Shown: positions 8,085 to 17,048, counted from the stretch's first letter. The stretch is 51,256 nt of DNA from Chitinophagales bacterium (GCA_030832185.1 JAURJQ010000031.1:1-51256), one strand, 5' to 3'. Notes: generated by a model not told the origin, from the sequence alone. A program made the numbers and translations.

Positions 8085-9146
8085 TTAACCTAACTGAGAG
8101 CCAAAAGACCTCGTTTTATAAACATCAATTTTTTTATGAATGAACTTAAACCACAGCGGAGGCACTAAGCTCAATAGCATCATACCTGGATAGCCAGTAG
8201 GCATTTGAGGGCTTTCATCAAAATGCCTCAAAATTTGGTATTTACGACTAGAAATATAGTGGTGATCTGAGTGACGAGACAATTCAAACAATAGAATGCG
8301 GCCAATGGGATGATTTGAATTCCAAGAATGCACAGGCATAGTGCGCTCATAGTCTCCGTTAATTTTAAGTTTTCGGCGAAGCCCATAGTGCTCTATATAG
8401 TTTACTGTCTCTAGAAGGAGTACCCCCAATGTCGCAGCTAATGCAAATCCAATTAAAGCAAGCCAGCCAAACCAAAAATAAATCACAGCAAGAAAGCTCA
8501 TTTGAACGACGGAGAAAACAATCATTTGGTTGTGAAAAGAAATTATTTTTCTCCCTTTTCGCTCCAAGAGATTGGCCTCTATCTGCCATGCAGAGATCCA
8601 TCCCGTAAAAATGGATCGAACATAAAATGCATAAATAGATTCACCTTTTCTAGCGGAAGCGGCATCTTCGTCTGTATTGACATTCTGGTGGTGCCCGTAA
8701 TTGTGCTCGATAAAAAAGTGCATATAAAGCGAAGTCATTAAAAGAGCCTTGCTGAAGAGTTTTTCATACCACGTAGATCTATGTCCGAGCTCATGGGCTA
8801 CATTGATTCCAAAGATCCCACAAGCCAGGCCCATAGCTATAATATGCCCAACAACGATGTAGTCAACCTCGGTGACGGCAGCGAGTGTGGATAAAAAATA
8901 AAAAAGCAGCCCAAATTGAATAGGAACAAAAAGATAAACCAATCCATCATAAAAAAAACTTGATTTAGCGCTGGTTTCCTCTTCGATAGTCATATTATAT
9001 GTAGAAGCTTTGGTAAAAAGTTCCAAAACAGGAATAACGGCAAACAAGAAGAACAAAGCACTGTAGGCCAAAAAATTATTACTCCAAAGAGAAAAAAAAA
9101 TAAGCAGCGGAACTAAAAAAGAAAACAAATATTTCGTTTTATTCAT
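8085..9146 (-). CDS. alkB: Alkane 1-monooxygenase (AlkB-type membrane di-iron hydroxylase)
   Basis: AlkB hydroxylates the terminal carbon of medium-chain alkanes in the inner membrane, using a di-iron centre fed by rubredoxin. All histidine boxes are present: HELGH (118-122), EHNYGHH (147-153), NYIEHYG (249-255) and RHSDHH (291-296). The AlkB-specific HSWNSNH (273-279) and the LPTGYPG-like MPTGYPG segment are also there, which separates it from desaturases. Hydrophobic segments occupy about 7-40, 68-115 and 205-247. The 353 residues are somewhat shorter than the Pseudomonas enzyme (about 400), because the C-terminal tail is short. The start is 4 bp after the PhoX-like stop. The true substrate could be another alkyl or fatty compound. 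Confidence 0.93.
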   Translation of the reverse strand: MNKTKYLFSFLVPLLIFFSLWSNNFLAYSALFFLFAVIPVLELFTKASTYNMTIEEETSAKSSFFYDGLVYLFVPIQFGLLFYFLSTLAAVTEVDYIVVGHIIAMGLACGIFGINVAHELGHRSTWYEKLFSKALLMTSLYMHFFIEHNYGHHQNVNTDEDAASARKGESIYAFYVRSIFTGWISAWQIEANLLERKGRKIISFHNQMIVFSVVQMSFLAVIYFWFGWLALIGFALAATLGVLLLETVNYIEHYGLRRKLKINGDYERTMPVHSWNSNHPIGRILLFELSRHSDHHYISSRKYQILRHFDESPQMPTGYPGMMLLSLVPPLWFKFIHKKIDVYKTRSFGSQLG

Positions 9147-9150
9147 GGCA

Positions 9151-10722
9151 TTATTTCAGCGAAATTTGAATCACGCAAGGAATCGGCTTACTGTTACCTC
9201 CATTGGGCCAGTGACTAATAAAATTATCTTTATCTTTAGATGTTTCCCCCGGATGCTGCACACTGAGAAATAATGTTTTGTAGTCTTGGCTAAAGTAGGG
9301 CCCCGTGAATTCAGCGGTGTTGGGTGCAGATGCTATTTGTATTACTTTTCCAGCATTTTTTCCTTTAACGGGCACCATGAAAAGCCCATTGTTTTTAAAA
9401 GGAGTATATTGTTTTTTATTTTGAGATCCACCAGCGATATCAGAGGTAAACCATAGGTTGTATTGATCATCAAATGCTAAATTGTCGGGACAAGAAAACC
9501 CACTTTCTTCGCCGCCAGTTAGGAAATATTCATGCTTGAATGTCAAAGATCCGGCATCGGCATTTTCTTCCATCAGTTTGAGAATGGCGCCGTGATAGTT
9601 GCCCTTAGGTTTATTATTAGTTAAAGATATGAAGACATCCTTAGATATAGGGTGAATCTCTATGTCCTCGGGTCTATCTAGTGGTGTGCCTTTGACCATC
9701 TTGGCTGCTGCGCGAGTTTGAATAAGCAGTTCGAGCTGAGTGGAGAAATGCTTCCCTAGCTCCATATGAATCTCTCTATCAAGTGGAGTCCAAATTCCTG
9801 CCTCTAAATTTGCCACATAAAGCATTCCTTTATTTAGATTGTCATGACTATCTGATATAAATTTATATAAATGCTCATTAGGCGAATCATCTCCGGTATA
9901 TACTACTACTCGACCATCTTTAGCTCGTGTAGTAGTGGCACATTCATGCGCCATTCTGCCCATGCTGGTATGTTTTTTAGCTTCACCGCTGATAGGATCT
10001 ATTTCTACTACCCAGCCATAGTGCTCAGGAGGATTGTCATAATAGTTTTCCCAACCCAATTCGCTTTTAAGGTGTGAGGCCATACCGTCATTGAGGATCG
10101 TTTCCCCATAGAATAAATCATAATTTTCTTCACAGGTGAGGATGGTATTCCAAGGTGTTTTACCTCCTGCGCAGTTACCCAATGTGCCCATAGCGATTGT
10201 TTTACCCATAATTTCCTCATTATTGGCGAAAGGGATCAGGCTCAATCCGCTGAATCGTCTATTGTAAGGACTGTTTTTTATATAGGTCCATTTTCCTGTT
10301 TTATCATCTTTTTTTATATGTACAAGTGATCCTCCTACAGAATACATCTCTTTTTCTATTTCTTCCTTGGTAGGTTTATTAGAAACGTGATCGAGTATCA
10401 TAAATCTATCTGGAGACTCATGGTTGACCCATAATATGCCCTCTGTGCCCGTTTTGGTCAAGGGCACGAAATTGATATAATCATTATTGAAGCCAAAGCT
10501 TTCTTTTTCTGTCAGAGCATCTTGCCATTTCAGAAGCAAATCATATTGAAGTTCTTTGGTCAGAACAACATTGTCTTCGCTGGAAAAAGCGATACCCTCA
10601 TAGTCCACTTCAGATAGGCTAGGTTTGTATTTTAGTTTAGGCAATTCGGCAGCAAAACCAGTATCCAAAGCAGATACTGCGGTTGTAGCAGAAATAAATT
10701 TTAGAAATGATCGACGTTCCAT
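9151..10722 (-). CDS. PhoX-family (DUF839) secreted phosphatase
   Basis: PhoX enzymes are periplasmic phosphomonoesterases that use iron and calcium and leave the cell by the Tat route. The ATG at 10722 was chosen over a start 15 codons upstream because it gives MERRSFLKF, a twin-arginine motif, followed by a hydrophobic stretch ending near GFAAE. The family core is clear: WVNHESP, NCAGGKTPWNTILTCEENY, HYGWVVEIDP, GRMAHECATT and VYTGDDSPNEHLYKFIS. Near the C-terminus RPEDIEIHP and the FSCPDNLAFD segment complete the propeller. The product is 523 residues. It is the first gene of the alkB operon, which is an unusual setting for a phosphatase. The substrate is inferred only from the family. Confidence 0.88.
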   Translation of the reverse strand: MERRSFLKFISATTAVSALDTGFAAELPKLKYKPSLSEVDYEGIAFSSEDNVVLTKELQYDLLLKWQDALTEKESFGFNNDYINFVPLTKTGTEGILWVNHESPDRFMILDHVSNKPTKEEIEKEMYSVGGSLVHIKKDDKTGKWTYIKNSPYNRRFSGLSLIPFANNEEIMGKTIAMGTLGNCAGGKTPWNTILTCEENYDLFYGETILNDGMASHLKSELGWENYYDNPPEHYGWVVEIDPISGEAKKHTSMGRMAHECATTTRAKDGRVVVYTGDDSPNEHLYKFISDSHDNLNKGMLYVANLEAGIWTPLDREIHMELGKHFSTQLELLIQTRAAAKMVKGTPLDRPEDIEIHPISKDVFISLTNNKPKGNYHGAILKLMEENADAGSLTFKHEYFLTGGEESGFSCPDNLAFDDQYNLWFTSDIAGGSQNKKQYTPFKNNGLFMVPVKGKNAGKVIQIASAPNTAEFTGPYFSQDYKTLFLSVQHPGETSKDKDNFISHWPNGGNSKPIPCVIQISLK

Positions 10723-10773
10723 ATGAACTAAATTTTTATATGGTGATGGTGTGTAAATATATAACAAATAATA

Positions 10774-10793
10774 GAAAAGACGGATTCGTCCGT
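10774..10793 (-). terminator. Rho-independent terminator after dcd
   Basis: Read on the minus strand, ACGGA-CGAA-TCCGT forms a five-pair stem with a four-base loop (10780-10793) and is followed by CTTTTCT. It lies 58 bp after the dcd stop and before the PhoX-like start, so it separates the two units. The stem is short. Confidence 0.5.
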
Positions 10794-10850
10794 ATTAAAA
10801 AATTGTAATGAAAACTTTTAAGTTAGATTTAACTTAGACAATACGCTTGA

Positions 10851-11372
10851 CTATTTCTCGAAATCTCGGAATAATAAACTAGGCTGAATATCGCTGTTAT
10901 TTTGATATTTACCGCTTTTATATTGATCATACGTTCCGTCAATATTGTGGTAATAGATTTGGCAAATTTCTACGCCAGGGTAGATGCGCAGGGGCTGGAT
11001 GACAAAGATTTCAAGCGTCCAAAAGCCAGAAAAGCCTACATCGCCGAAACCAGCAGTGACGTGAATAAACATACCTAGTCTGCCGATGCTACTTCTGCCT
11101 TCTAGCATAGGAACATGAGACTTAGTTTCTGTAAATTCAAGCGTGCGACCTAGATAGAGTTTATGTGGCTCTAGCAGAAGACCGTCTTCGGGAATAATAA
11201 GCTTGCTCGCTGTGTTTTCTTTTTTCATATCGAGTTCGTGCTGGTCATAAACCATCAATTCGTTATGAAGTCGAAGATTATAGCTATTGGGATTTAGCTG
11301 AGCGGGGCTATAAGGCTCTATGATGATATCCTTGCCTATTCTTTTTTCTATTTCTTTTCCGCTGAGTATCAT
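10851..11372 (-). CDS. dcd: dCTP deaminase
   Basis: Dcd deaminates dCTP to dUTP, the main source of dUMP for thymidylate synthesis. The 173-residue protein begins MILSGKEIEKRI, as family members do, and carries the core EGRSSIGRLGMFIHVTAGFGD followed by GFSGFWTLEI, where the Glu is the catalytic residue. The trimer-fold elements LNPNSYNLRLH and PGVEICQIYYH are also present. HVTAGFGD with an Asp after Gly recalls bifunctional deaminase/dUTPase members, but eye reading cannot decide between one and two activities. It is a single-gene unit with a -7 element at 11393-11400 and a likely terminator at 10774-10793. Confidence 0.93.
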   Translation of the reverse strand: MILSGKEIEKRIGKDIIIEPYSPAQLNPNSYNLRLHNELMVYDQHELDMKKENTASKLIIPEDGLLLEPHKLYLGRTLEFTETKSHVPMLEGRSSIGRLGMFIHVTAGFGDVGFSGFWTLEIFVIQPLRIYPGVEICQIYYHNIDGTYDQYKSGKYQNNSDIQPSLLFRDFEK

Positions 11373-11392
11373 GGTTCACTTTTAAAGGAGTA

Positions 11393-11400
11393 CAAAGTTA
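11393..11400 (-). promoter_or_regulatory. Putative -7 element for dcd
   Basis: On the minus strand this reads TAACTTTG, a full match to TAnnTTTG, with about 20 bp between it and the ATG at 11372. No clear TTG -33 element is seen at the expected distance. Confidence 0.45.
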
Positions 11401-11745
11401 TCGAAACTTATTTAAAAATTACCGATAGTTCATAAAAATCTCAAAAATAGCTTTCCCTTGAAAAAAACAAGAAATGCGAATACTTTTTGACAAATTAAAA
11501 GCATAGGTGGATTAGACCAATGCCAAGCAAGCAGAAGTTTTCAATATGGGCTATTCCTGCACTCAACAGGCCATAAAACCGGCCAAATAGGCTCTCAAGT
11601 GAAGTTGCATATCTGCCACGACCCAATCATTGACTTTAGGGCCAGGTCCATATTGATTTTCAACTACCTAGGGTGATTAAAATATATTATGTAGATTCCA
11701 AGAAATTATCTAATCCTGCAAAAAGTAATACAAAAAATGATTATC
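11401..11745. other. Gene-free stretch between cytochrome c and dcd
   Basis: No convincing gene is present. On the minus strand 11563-11667 is open for about 34 codons and continues in another frame to 11495, giving protein-like composition across an apparent frameshift. I cannot assign it to any family, so it is noted only as a possible gene relic. Confidence 0.3.
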
Positions 11746-12066
11746 TCATTTTTTACTAAGACTCAAAGCGTATTCAGAAACAGCATATATCTCCTCGGGA
11801 GCCAAAATATTTCTATAAGGAGCCATCGCTCCTTTGCCGTTGGTGACTTGGTGGATAATTTCATCTAATGACTTTATGGTTTGCGTGATGTCTTTGGCTC
11901 CGCCGAAACCCATTTTACCATCCATTCCATGGCAGGAAGTACATCTATCCATATAAATAGCTTTTCCATCGGGCTTGGAAGGGGTGTTTTCTTTTTTTTC
12001 TAATTTACAGGCGATGATATTAAGTAGCAAGCAGAACGCAAAAGAAGTTTTAATTGTTGATTTCAT
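11746..12066 (-). CDS. Lipid-anchored mono-haem cytochrome c
   Basis: The haem-binding motif CTSCH (Cys42, Cys45, His46) and a distal Met ligand in GAMAPY (Met81) mark a class I cytochrome c of about 85 residues. Residues 1-20 (MKSTIKTSFAFCLLLNIIAC) are a lipoprotein signal with IIAC as lipobox. The mature protein should therefore be anchored in a membrane and face the periplasm. The open frame extends 56 codons further upstream, but that part overlaps the TerC-family gene and lacks a signal, so the ATG at 12066 is preferred. It probably carries electrons in respiration; the partner is unknown. It sits downstream of the TerC-family gene on the same strand. Confidence 0.85.
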   Translation of the reverse strand: MKSTIKTSFAFCLLLNIIACKLEKKENTPSKPDGKAIYMDRCTSCHGMDGKMGFGGAKDITQTIKSLDEIIHQVTNGKGAMAPYRNILAPEEIYAVSEYALSLSKK

Positions 12067-12199
12067 ATTGGGCGAGTTGGATTTTATATAAAACATGGAT
12101 ATAGTATTTATTAATGGCGCGGCGTTAAAGTTCAAGATTGCTTGTATCGCCGACCCTTCAAAGAGATTTTTCTGTCCGAAAAAAGATTGAAAAATGAGT

Positions 12200-13039
12200 T
12201 TAATAGAGCTCTTTATCTTTGATTTCACTATCATGGAGTTTCACTTTTTTATTTGAGGTTTTTCTCATTCGCATGTTGAGCATTTCTATAAAAAGAGAAA
12301 AGATAATACCAAAGTAGAGATATCCTTTAGGAATACTATGTACTGCCACAGAATCTAGAATACGCAAATGTGCCATGTGCGCTCCTTCGGCCACTAGCAT
12401 CACGCCGATGAGGATGAGAAAGGACAGTCCAAGAACTTGTATCGTGGGATGATTATTGACAAAATCGGATACGGGACCGGCAAATTTGAGCATAATCAAA
12501 ATAGAGATGACAACCGAAATAATCATAATTTCCATGCCTGTAGCATAGCCAAAACCAACGGGCGGAGGCGCAAGACTCACCAAGCCTATCGCTGTCAATA
12601 TAGAATCAAAGGAGAAGACTAAATTCAGAAGCGCGATTTGAACAATGGCTTTAGAGACAGAAGACGCCGTTTTACCCGAACTATGCTCTGCGCCTTCCAT
12701 TTTATCGTGTATCTCAGATACCGCTTTGTAAAGAAGGAAAAGTCCTCCGAAAAGAACGATTATACTCTGGCCTGAAATTCCGACATCGAGAAACTGGGTG
12801 TCCAGTGACAGAAAGGGTTGATTGAGCTTGAGAATCCACGTCAGACCAAAAAGCATCAGAATTCTAAATAGAAGGGCTAGAAATAGACCAATTCTCCTCG
12901 CCTTAGGCCGATCAGCTTCCTTGAGCTTACCCGTGACGATAGAGATAAAAACGATATTATCTATTCCCAGAATAATTTCTAGAAAAGTCAGCGTAAGAAT
13001 AGCCATCAATGAGGCAGTCGAGAAAAGAGAAGTCTCCAT
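12200..13039 (-). CDS. TerC-family integral membrane protein
   Basis: A 279-residue protein with about seven membrane segments. The N-terminal TerC signature ends in FLEIILGIDNIVFISIVTG (about residues 19-37), and a second acidic membrane motif, NLVFSFDSILTAIG, lies near 139-152. The conserved Asp residues inside these helices are thought to handle metal ions. Family members such as Alx and MeeF export manganese, including for metalation of secreted proteins; the tellurite link in the family name is historical. The linker between segments (HDKMEGAEHSSGKTASSVSK) is cytoplasmic. The ATG at 13039 fits the family N-terminus. I infer manganese export only from homologues. Confidence 0.88.
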   Translation of the reverse strand: METSLFSTASLMAILTLTFLEIILGIDNIVFISIVTGKLKEADRPKARRIGLFLALLFRILMLFGLTWILKLNQPFLSLDTQFLDVGISGQSIIVLFGGLFLLYKAVSEIHDKMEGAEHSSGKTASSVSKAIVQIALLNLVFSFDSILTAIGLVSLAPPPVGFGYATGMEIMIISVVISILIMLKFAGPVSDFVNNHPTIQVLGLSFLILIGVMLVAEGAHMAHLRILDSVAVHSIPKGYLYFGIIFSLFIEMLNMRMRKTSNKKVKLHDSEIKDKELY

Positions 13040-13410
13040 TTAATTAAAGCGCTTTTTGAATGATAAAATTTTAGTACTTCGCCAGCGAAAGTAATATAGA
13101 AAAATTAAATGCTACAAGGATAGTAATCTTGGAGAATACTAAAGAATGATCTGTTTTTATGGATATTCAATGAATGAAAATGAAATCAGAGATTTCAATA
13201 GAGAGTGACAGACTCTACTGAATGCCCAATCACAGCGTATTGGTCACCCACTAACGTGGAGATGCACTACAAAAATTTAACGCAGAAATTAGTGCTATGA
13301 TTTTTCTGCCAGTATACATATGTGAAATCAAAGACGCCACTTCGTTTATGTCTGCGCCAGTCAGAGGCCAGTCTGAATAGGATATCTAGAAGGCCAAATT
13401 TTTCAAAAAC
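13040..13410. other. Gene-free stretch between terC-like gene and recQ
   Basis: Neither strand shows a reading frame with family-like features. A small imperfect hairpin (ACTTCGC/GCGAAAGT) is at about 13075-13091, upstream of the TerC-family gene. The bases near 13180-13390 are less AT-rich than typical spacers here and may be decayed coding DNA, but I recognise nothing. Confidence 0.3.
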
Positions 13411-15621
13411 TTACATCAAATTTTCTCCTATAAACTGCAATTTTACCAAGCGAATATCATCTTCTGGTAAATCGTCGTCTATGAAGGTTTCATAACACTC
13501 TTTAATATCACCTGTTTCATTTTTTTGGAAAAACTCCATCATTTCATCTATTACTTCATCGTCGAGTATTTCTTTCAAATAATATCTGATATTGAGTTTT
13601 GTGCCATTGAGGACTATAGATTCCAATTCATCTACTAAATCAGAAAATTTCAACCCTAATTCTTTAGCAATAGTTTCTAAAGATATTTTTTTATCAATAG
13701 CCCCTATGATTTTGACTTTATCGTTACTTTTATTCACGATCGTTTTAACCATGACATCATCGGGCCGAATAATGTCATTTTCTTCTACATAATCTTTGAT
13801 AACAGGGCAGAAAGCCGATGCATACTTAGCAGCCATGGCTTTGGTGACACCCGTTATATGGCTAAATTCTTCTTCTGAGATAGGATATTTTAAGCACATC
13901 TCTTCTAGGGAAGGTGCTTGGATAAGCACATATGGCGGTTTATTGGCTTTTTTTGCTTCTATTTTTCTTATATCTAGAAGAATATTATAGAGCTCTTTGT
14001 CCATGCTAGAGTTATTGTTGCCCGCTAAGACTATTTCACCCTCGCTTTCATAGTCATGATTCAGAGATATTTCTATTTTAAAAGGCTCTTTTAAATAGGC
14101 TCGACCTTTATCTGTCAACTTTAATGTGCCATATTCTTCTACTTCTCTATAGACTAATCCATGAATCACGGTAGTGCGAAGCACGGATGTCCAATAGTGT
14201 TCGTTTTTATCTTTACCCTGTCCAAAGAATGGCATAAGGTCGTGTTTATAGGACGCCACTCCATCGGATTTTATTCCCAGAGCGATATTCATAATGTGAG
14301 GCAGATAGTGCGCTTCAATACAGGAGTTGATAATATTGAGCGATAAAGATATATCCTCTGTTACATTGACCTTTTCCTTAGGTTTAGCACAGTTGTCGCA
14401 CATTTTTCCTTCGGTGCAAGTTTTACTATCATATTCTTCGCCAAAATAATTGAGCAAAAACTTTCTTCTACATTCTCCTGATTCTATATAAGCTACGGTT
14501 TCATCTATAAGCAGCATGCCGCGCTCGCGTTCGGTTACCGTTTTATCACTCAGCATTTTTTCTACCTTGGTGATATCTTTATAGTTGAAGTAGGCAATAC
14601 AGTTGCCCTCTAGACCATCGCGTCCCGCCCTGCCAGTTTCCTGATAATAGTTTTCTAGAGACTTGGCTATATTATAGTGAATGACAAACCGTATATCGGG
14701 CTTGTCTATTCCCATTCCAAAGGCCACTGTAGCTACAATGACATGGATATCTTCGTTTAGAAATTGATCTTGGGTGTTCGCTCTTAGCTTAGCTTCTAGC
14801 CCCGCATGATAAGGCGCTGCCTTTATGCCATTGAGGCAGAGAGTCTCCGCTATCTTTTCCGCAGACTTTCTATTTAGAACGTATATGATGCCCGTCTTAC
14901 CTTCTTGGGTTTTGATAAATTGAATGATGTTTTTTACCGCCCAGTCATCATTAATTTTATATCGTATTTCATAATATAGGTTGGCCCTATTAAATGATGA
15001 GACGAAAAGATTATGATTTTTAAGGCTGAGATTTTTTACAATATCTAGTTGAACCTTAGGCGTGGCAGTGGCGGTGAGAGCCATAATCGGTACATGATAG
15101 GGAATCTTTTTTATCGCATCTTTTATCTTTCTGTATTCAGGTCGGAAATCATGGCCCCATTCAGAGATACAATGGGCTTCATCGATGGCCACAAAGGAAA
15201 TTTTAAACGACTTTAAGAATTCTATATTATCAGGTTTAGCTAAGGTTTCAGGGGCGATATAGAGCAGCTTAGTCTTACCATCTTTTACATCTTGTTCTAC
15301 TGCTTTTTTCTGGCCCACATTCAGTGTACTATTATAGAAATGCGCTACATTTTCATTTTCGTTATAATTTCGAACCAAATCCACCTGATTTTTCATAAGA
15401 GCTATCAATGGAGACACAATAACTGCAGTCCCTTCGGAAATAATTCCAGGCAACTGGTAGCAAAGCGACTTGCCCCCGCCAGTCGGCATAAGCACAAACG
15501 TGTCCCTGCCAGAGAGTATAGACTCTATGATTTTTTCTTGCTCTCCTTTGAACATGTTAAATCCAAAATTCTTTTGAAGCAGCTCGGAGAGATTTATTTG
15601 AGATATTGTATTTCCTGCCAT
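13411..15621 (-). CDS. recQ: ATP-dependent DNA helicase RecQ
   Basis: RecQ unwinds DNA 3' to 5' in recombinational repair and at stalled forks. Walker A is MPTGGGKS (residues 45-52 from the ATG used here), and IDEAHCISEWGHDFRPEYR is the DEAH box plus aromatic-rich loop. Motif VI reads YYQETGRAGRDG. A zinc-binding domain with CRRKFLLNYF and CDNC follows, then the winged-helix RQC region. An HRDC domain (about 545-625) and a further C-terminal extension complete 736 residues, longer than E. coli RecQ (about 610) but usual for Bacteroidota. The ATG at 15621 is preferred over the TTG two codons upstream. Confidence 0.96.
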   Translation of the reverse strand: MAGNTISQINLSELLQKNFGFNMFKGEQEKIIESILSGRDTFVLMPTGGGKSLCYQLPGIISEGTAVIVSPLIALMKNQVDLVRNYNENENVAHFYNSTLNVGQKKAVEQDVKDGKTKLLYIAPETLAKPDNIEFLKSFKISFVAIDEAHCISEWGHDFRPEYRKIKDAIKKIPYHVPIMALTATATPKVQLDIVKNLSLKNHNLFVSSFNRANLYYEIRYKINDDWAVKNIIQFIKTQEGKTGIIYVLNRKSAEKIAETLCLNGIKAAPYHAGLEAKLRANTQDQFLNEDIHVIVATVAFGMGIDKPDIRFVIHYNIAKSLENYYQETGRAGRDGLEGNCIAYFNYKDITKVEKMLSDKTVTERERGMLLIDETVAYIESGECRRKFLLNYFGEEYDSKTCTEGKMCDNCAKPKEKVNVTEDISLSLNIINSCIEAHYLPHIMNIALGIKSDGVASYKHDLMPFFGQGKDKNEHYWTSVLRTTVIHGLVYREVEEYGTLKLTDKGRAYLKEPFKIEISLNHDYESEGEIVLAGNNNSSMDKELYNILLDIRKIEAKKANKPPYVLIQAPSLEEMCLKYPISEEEFSHITGVTKAMAAKYASAFCPVIKDYVEENDIIRPDDVMVKTIVNKSNDKVKIIGAIDKKISLETIAKELGLKFSDLVDELESIVLNGTKLNIRYYLKEILDDEVIDEMMEFFQKNETGDIKECYETFIDDDLPEDDIRLVKLQFIGENLM

Positions 15622-15640
15622 TAGCAATCTAATTCGACTT

Positions 15641-15669
15641 TAAAGATAATATTTATTTAATAAATGCAA
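15641..15669 (-). promoter_or_regulatory. Putative recQ promoter
   Basis: On the minus strand a TTG (15667-15669) is followed after 18 bp by TATCTTTA (15641-15648), one base off TAnnTTTG. It lies 19 bp before the ATG of recQ, in the divergent gap to tsaB. Confidence 0.4.
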
Positions 15670-15710
15670 GATAATTATACACCATTAAGAAATATGCCCT
15701 TACATCTCTT

Positions 15711-16382
15711 GTGTCAGATAATTTTGCAGAAATAATAAAAAGAACACCCGTGATTATTCTGATTTTAGATACGTCTACTAAAAAAATGTCTTTGGCTTTG
15801 TTAGATATAGAAAGTCAAGCAATACTGGCAACCTATCAAGAAGAAACGGAAGAAAATAGTCATGCTAAGAAAATAAATTTAGCGATTATTCAATTATTAG
15901 ATCAGACCGGCCATAAATTTAAAGATCTTTCTGCTGTAGGCATCAATGAAGGGCCAGGCTCATTTACGGGATTGCGCGTGGGATCTTCGACGGCCAAAGG
16001 GATATGTTTTGCTCTCAATATACCGCTGATAGCTATCTCGGGGCTAGTGGCTTACGCAAATTATCTATACTCAGAAAAAGGAGATGATGTGACGGATGTA
16101 TTTGTTCTCTTGGATGCCCGGCGATCAAATTATTTTTACACTCATATATCTGAATGTAGTCAAGAAGCTATACCAGCATTTAACTCTATAGAGAATATTG
16201 AAAATGAGGCAAAAAAATGTCAGCATCCGCGGATTTATTATATAGACAAAGTGGATATATTACAACTTAGCGCTGAAAAACTAAAGATGGCGGTATTGGA
16301 AAAATGGAAATCCCAGGATTTTGTTCACTTAACAAGTTTTGAACCCATGTATTTAATCAATAATTATTTAGTGAAGAAATGA
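15711..16382 (+). CDS. tsaB: tRNA threonylcarbamoyladenosine biosynthesis protein TsaB
   Basis: TsaB is the scaffold partner of TsaD and TsaE in making t6A37 on ANN-decoding tRNAs. The actin-like N-terminus ILILDTSTKKMSLALLD and the core INEGPGSFTGLRVGSSTAKG are diagnostic. The 223 residues match the family. No ATG is available: the frame opens at GTG 15711, and a second GTG at 15750 would give a start immediately before the first beta strand, as is typical of TsaB. Either may be used. The stop overlaps the ATG of the next regulator gene (ATGA), so the two are probably translationally coupled. It is divergent from recQ with an 89-bp gap. Confidence 0.93.
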   Translation: MSDNFAEIIKRTPVIILILDTSTKKMSLALLDIESQAILATYQEETEENSHAKKINLAIIQLLDQTGHKFKDLSAVGINEGPGSFTGLRVGSSTAKGICFALNIPLIAISGLVAYANYLYSEKGDDVTDVFVLLDARRSNYFYTHISECSQEAIPAFNSIENIENEAKKCQHPRIYYIDKVDILQLSAEKLKMAVLEKWKSQDFVHLTSFEPMYLINNYLVKK

Positions 16383-16969
16383 TTTTTGATCCCATTCTAC
16401 TGCAAAAATACAGATTGATGTATCTTAAACTTAGAGCAATCACTGGCCCTAGTCGATATTATATGTTAAATATTATAAAGAATAATCCTGAGATCAATGT
16501 AACGAGTTTAGTAGAAATAACCAATATGGAGCAGTCCATAGTCAGCCAGCATTTAGCTGTTTTGAAAAAGGCAAGCCTGGTATATTCCGTAGCGCATATG
16601 AAAGAAAGAAAATACGCTATCCACGTAGAAGAGCTAGATAGCTTAATCCAATTTTGTTATCAAATAAGGCATGGAAAAGGGAAAACAGATCTAGCACTCA
16701 ATAGCGCCTATTCAACCTTGTTAGAGGGGTATAAGTATCTGAAATTTCTTCTACAGCCAGGCAGATTGGTTTTGATGGAAATATTAGATAGGACTCAAGG
16801 ATCTAGTGTAAACGAATTATCTGAACTGACCAAACAAACTCAATCAATAGCATCGCAAAATTTAAAAATTTTAACCGAATTGCATCTGGTAAAGAAAAAA
16901 ACACAGGGAAGAAAAAGCTTATTTTATATCAATAAAGAACGAATAGAATTTTTAAATAGAATTTTTTAG
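16379..16969 (+). CDS. Tandem winged-helix (ArsR-like) transcriptional regulator
   Basis: A 196-residue protein that appears to contain two ArsR-type winged helices. The first spans about 18-85, with TSLVEITNMEQSIVSQHLAVLKKASLV as helix-turn-helix and a wing ending in RKYAIH. The second spans about 120-190, with NELSELTKQTQSIASQNLKILTELHLV and a wing ending in RKSLFYI. The repeats align closely in the recognition helix (QSIVSQHLAVL versus QSIASQNLKIL), which points to internal duplication. The Cys metal site of arsenic sensors (ELCVCDL) is absent, so metal sensing is unlikely. The start overlaps the tsaB stop by 4 bp. Targets are unknown. Confidence 0.8.
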   Translation: MIFDPILLQKYRLMYLKLRAITGPSRYYMLNIIKNNPEINVTSLVEITNMEQSIVSQHLAVLKKASLVYSVAHMKERKYAIHVEELDSLIQFCYQIRHGKGKTDLALNSAYSTLLEGYKYLKFLLQPGRLVLMEILDRTQGSSVNELSELTKQTQSIASQNLKILTELHLVKKKTQGRKSLFYINKERIEFLNRIF

Positions 16970-17048
16970 TATCGTATGATGCTTTATAAAATAGACAAGA
17001 AATATTTCTATGTGATTAGCTAAAATCAAATAAAACTAAACGGAAAGC

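Noticed and set aside
8887-8896. DnaA-box-like TGTGGATAA inside alkB
   Set aside because: It is a single perfect site within conserved coding sequence and without neighbours, so it is most likely chance.
8085-9146. Fatty-acid desaturase instead of AlkB
   Set aside because: NYIEHYG, HSWNSNH and PTGYPG are specific for alkane hydroxylases and are all present.
11495-11667. Possible frameshifted gene relic on the minus strand
   Set aside because: Two adjacent open pieces have protein-like composition, but there is no family match I can name and the pieces total under 60 codons.
12067-12234. 56-codon N-terminal extension of the cytochrome c frame
   Set aside because: It overlaps the TerC-family gene and would bury the lipoprotein signal that starts at 12066.
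13180-13390. Possible decayed coding DNA between the TerC-family gene and recQ
   Set aside because: Base composition differs from other spacers, but no frame longer than a few dozen codons or any motif was seen.
15628-15710. Origin of replication at the recQ/tsaB strand switch
   Set aside because: Gene orientation changes here, but the short gap has no DnaA-box cluster or parS site.
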